Part shown: positions 7,604 through 7,824 of the stretch, in pieces
How positions within the stretch are numbered: position 1 is the first letter of the stretch
Layout: every line of letters starts with the position of its first letter
Origin: DASPTB01 sp035623615
GTDB taxonomy: Bacteria > Actinomycetota > UBA4738
Reading direction: 5' to 3'
DNA: 7,824 bases
NCBI GenBank assembly: GCA_035623615.1
Contig: DASPTB010000174.1
Location: 1 to 7,824, forward strand
Notes under the pieces: model-generated
The model's input: only the letters and a program-made list of their open reading frames with translations
Database searches by the model: none
What the model was told of the DNA's origin: nothing
Made by a program: the position numbers and the translations under genes

Positions 7604-7824
7604 CCGCGCGCCCCCTGCCCGGCGACCTCACGGTCGTCCCGCGCTTCCACCCTCCCGCCGATCGACGTCCCCGTGCCGGGCGCGGACCGTACCTCGAGCG
7701 AGCCTCCGAGCGTCTCGAGCCGGTCGGCCATGCCCTGGAGTCCGGTCCCGTATCCCGTCACGGCAGGATCGAATCCGTCGCCGTCGTCCGCCACCTCGAA
7801 TGCCAATGCGTCGTCGAACGCGTC
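7600..7824 (-). CDS. Sensor histidine kinase, C-terminal part of HATPase_c domain (5' end beyond window)
   Basis: The last 74 codons of a kinase gene that enters from the right edge. Visible are the G1 ATP-binding box ADDGDGFDP and the G2 box GTGLQGMADRLETLGG, then the final strands (SLEVRSAPGTGTSIGGRV) and a short charged tail (EARDDREVAGQGARG). These match the same segments of the three kinases that follow, so this is a fourth member of the array; the His phosphoacceptor, N-box and sensor region are out of view. The residues before the G1 box (DAFDDALAFEVADD) differ from the ASNGDL stretch shared by the other three, suggesting a more divergent paralogue. The frame is open to position 7824, so the TTG at 7806 is not a start. 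Its TGA overlaps the next start as ATGA. Confidence 0.93.
   Translation of the reverse strand, partial: DAFDDALAFEVADDGDGFDPAVTGYGTGLQGMADRLETLGGSLEVRSAPGTGTSIGGRVEARDDREVAGQGARG
7611..7616 (-). promoter_or_regulatory. Ribosome binding site of the 708-aa kinase
   Basis: AGGGGG on the minus strand, 7 bases before the ATG at 7603, within the last codons of the upstream kinase. It is weaker than the GGAGG of the next two genes but at the same spacing. Confidence 0.6.

Larger units (their letters stand above)
1237..7824 (-). repeat. Tandem array of paralogous kinase genes (three complete copies of about 2.1 kb plus one partial)
   Basis: The copies share gene length, domain order and start/stop overlap structure, and they match at DNA level in patches. 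An 18-base block covering the H-box (ERNIHD) is identical in all three complete genes (1798-1815, 3963-3980, 6041-6058), and a 26-base block just before HisKA_3, encoding AGLVLRN, is identical between the two downstream genes (1891-1916 and 4056-4081). The membrane and GAF regions have diverged much more. This fits serial tandem duplication followed by divergence of the sensing half. Confidence 0.85.

Noticed and set aside
7600..7806. Small 68-aa gene starting at TTG 7806
   Set aside because: The frame is open to the window edge and the sequence starts mid-domain just before the G1 box; it is the tail of a longer kinase.
1..7824. Terminator, promoter, CRISPR, tRNA or insertion sequence
   Set aside because: No non-coding gap exists to hold them, and I saw no direct-repeat array, inverted terminal repeats, U-tract hairpin or tRNA-like segment; the repeated sequence is explained by paralogous kinase coding regions.

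Overview
The window is entirely protein-coding on the minus strand, so transcription runs from high to low coordinates. Base composition is strongly GC-rich (about two thirds by eye), with G/C in most third codon positions. Together with GTG/ATG starts, four-base gene overlaps and the protein families present, this suggests a high-GC actinobacterium, possibly of the Thermoleophilia type (Solirubrobacterales/Gaiellales-like soil lineages). The class is an inference; no rRNA or marker gene is present.

Layout in transcription order: (1) 7824-7600, the C-terminal end of a sensor histidine kinase that runs off the right edge; (2) 7603-5477, a complete 708-aa membrane histidine kinase; (3) 5480-3399, a complete 693-aa membrane histidine kinase; (4) 3402-1237, a complete 721-aa membrane histidine kinase; (5) 1216-1, a protein that fuses an N-terminal universal stress protein (UspA) domain to an ABC1/UbiB (AarF-type) atypical kinase domain and runs off the left edge before its catalytic loop. 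There are no intergenic stretches: the four kinase genes are joined by ATGA or GTGA overlaps, each with a Shine-Dalgarno sequence 7 bases before the start, and the fusion gene starts next to the last kinase stop. I see no RNA gene, insertion sequence, CRISPR array, promoter or terminator.

The three complete kinases are clear paralogues with one architecture: about ten transmembrane segments, a conserved juxtamembrane region, a GAF-like domain, a HisKA_3 dimerisation/phosphoacceptor domain with the H-box ERNIHDGAQQQLV, and a C-terminal HATPase_c domain. No response regulator lies in the window. The coupling implies that at least four membrane sensors and the Usp-ABC1 protein are made from one message. 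A plausible reading is a bank of related sensors, possibly mixing as heterodimers and sharing one NarL/LuxR-type regulator encoded nearby, co-expressed with a stress-linked atypical kinase of the family that supports quinone/isoprenoid lipid metabolism. That functional link is inference. The points most worth a second look are the kinase array without a regulator, the Usp-ABC1 fusion, and a glycine in the alanine-rich nucleotide loop of the ABC1 domain.
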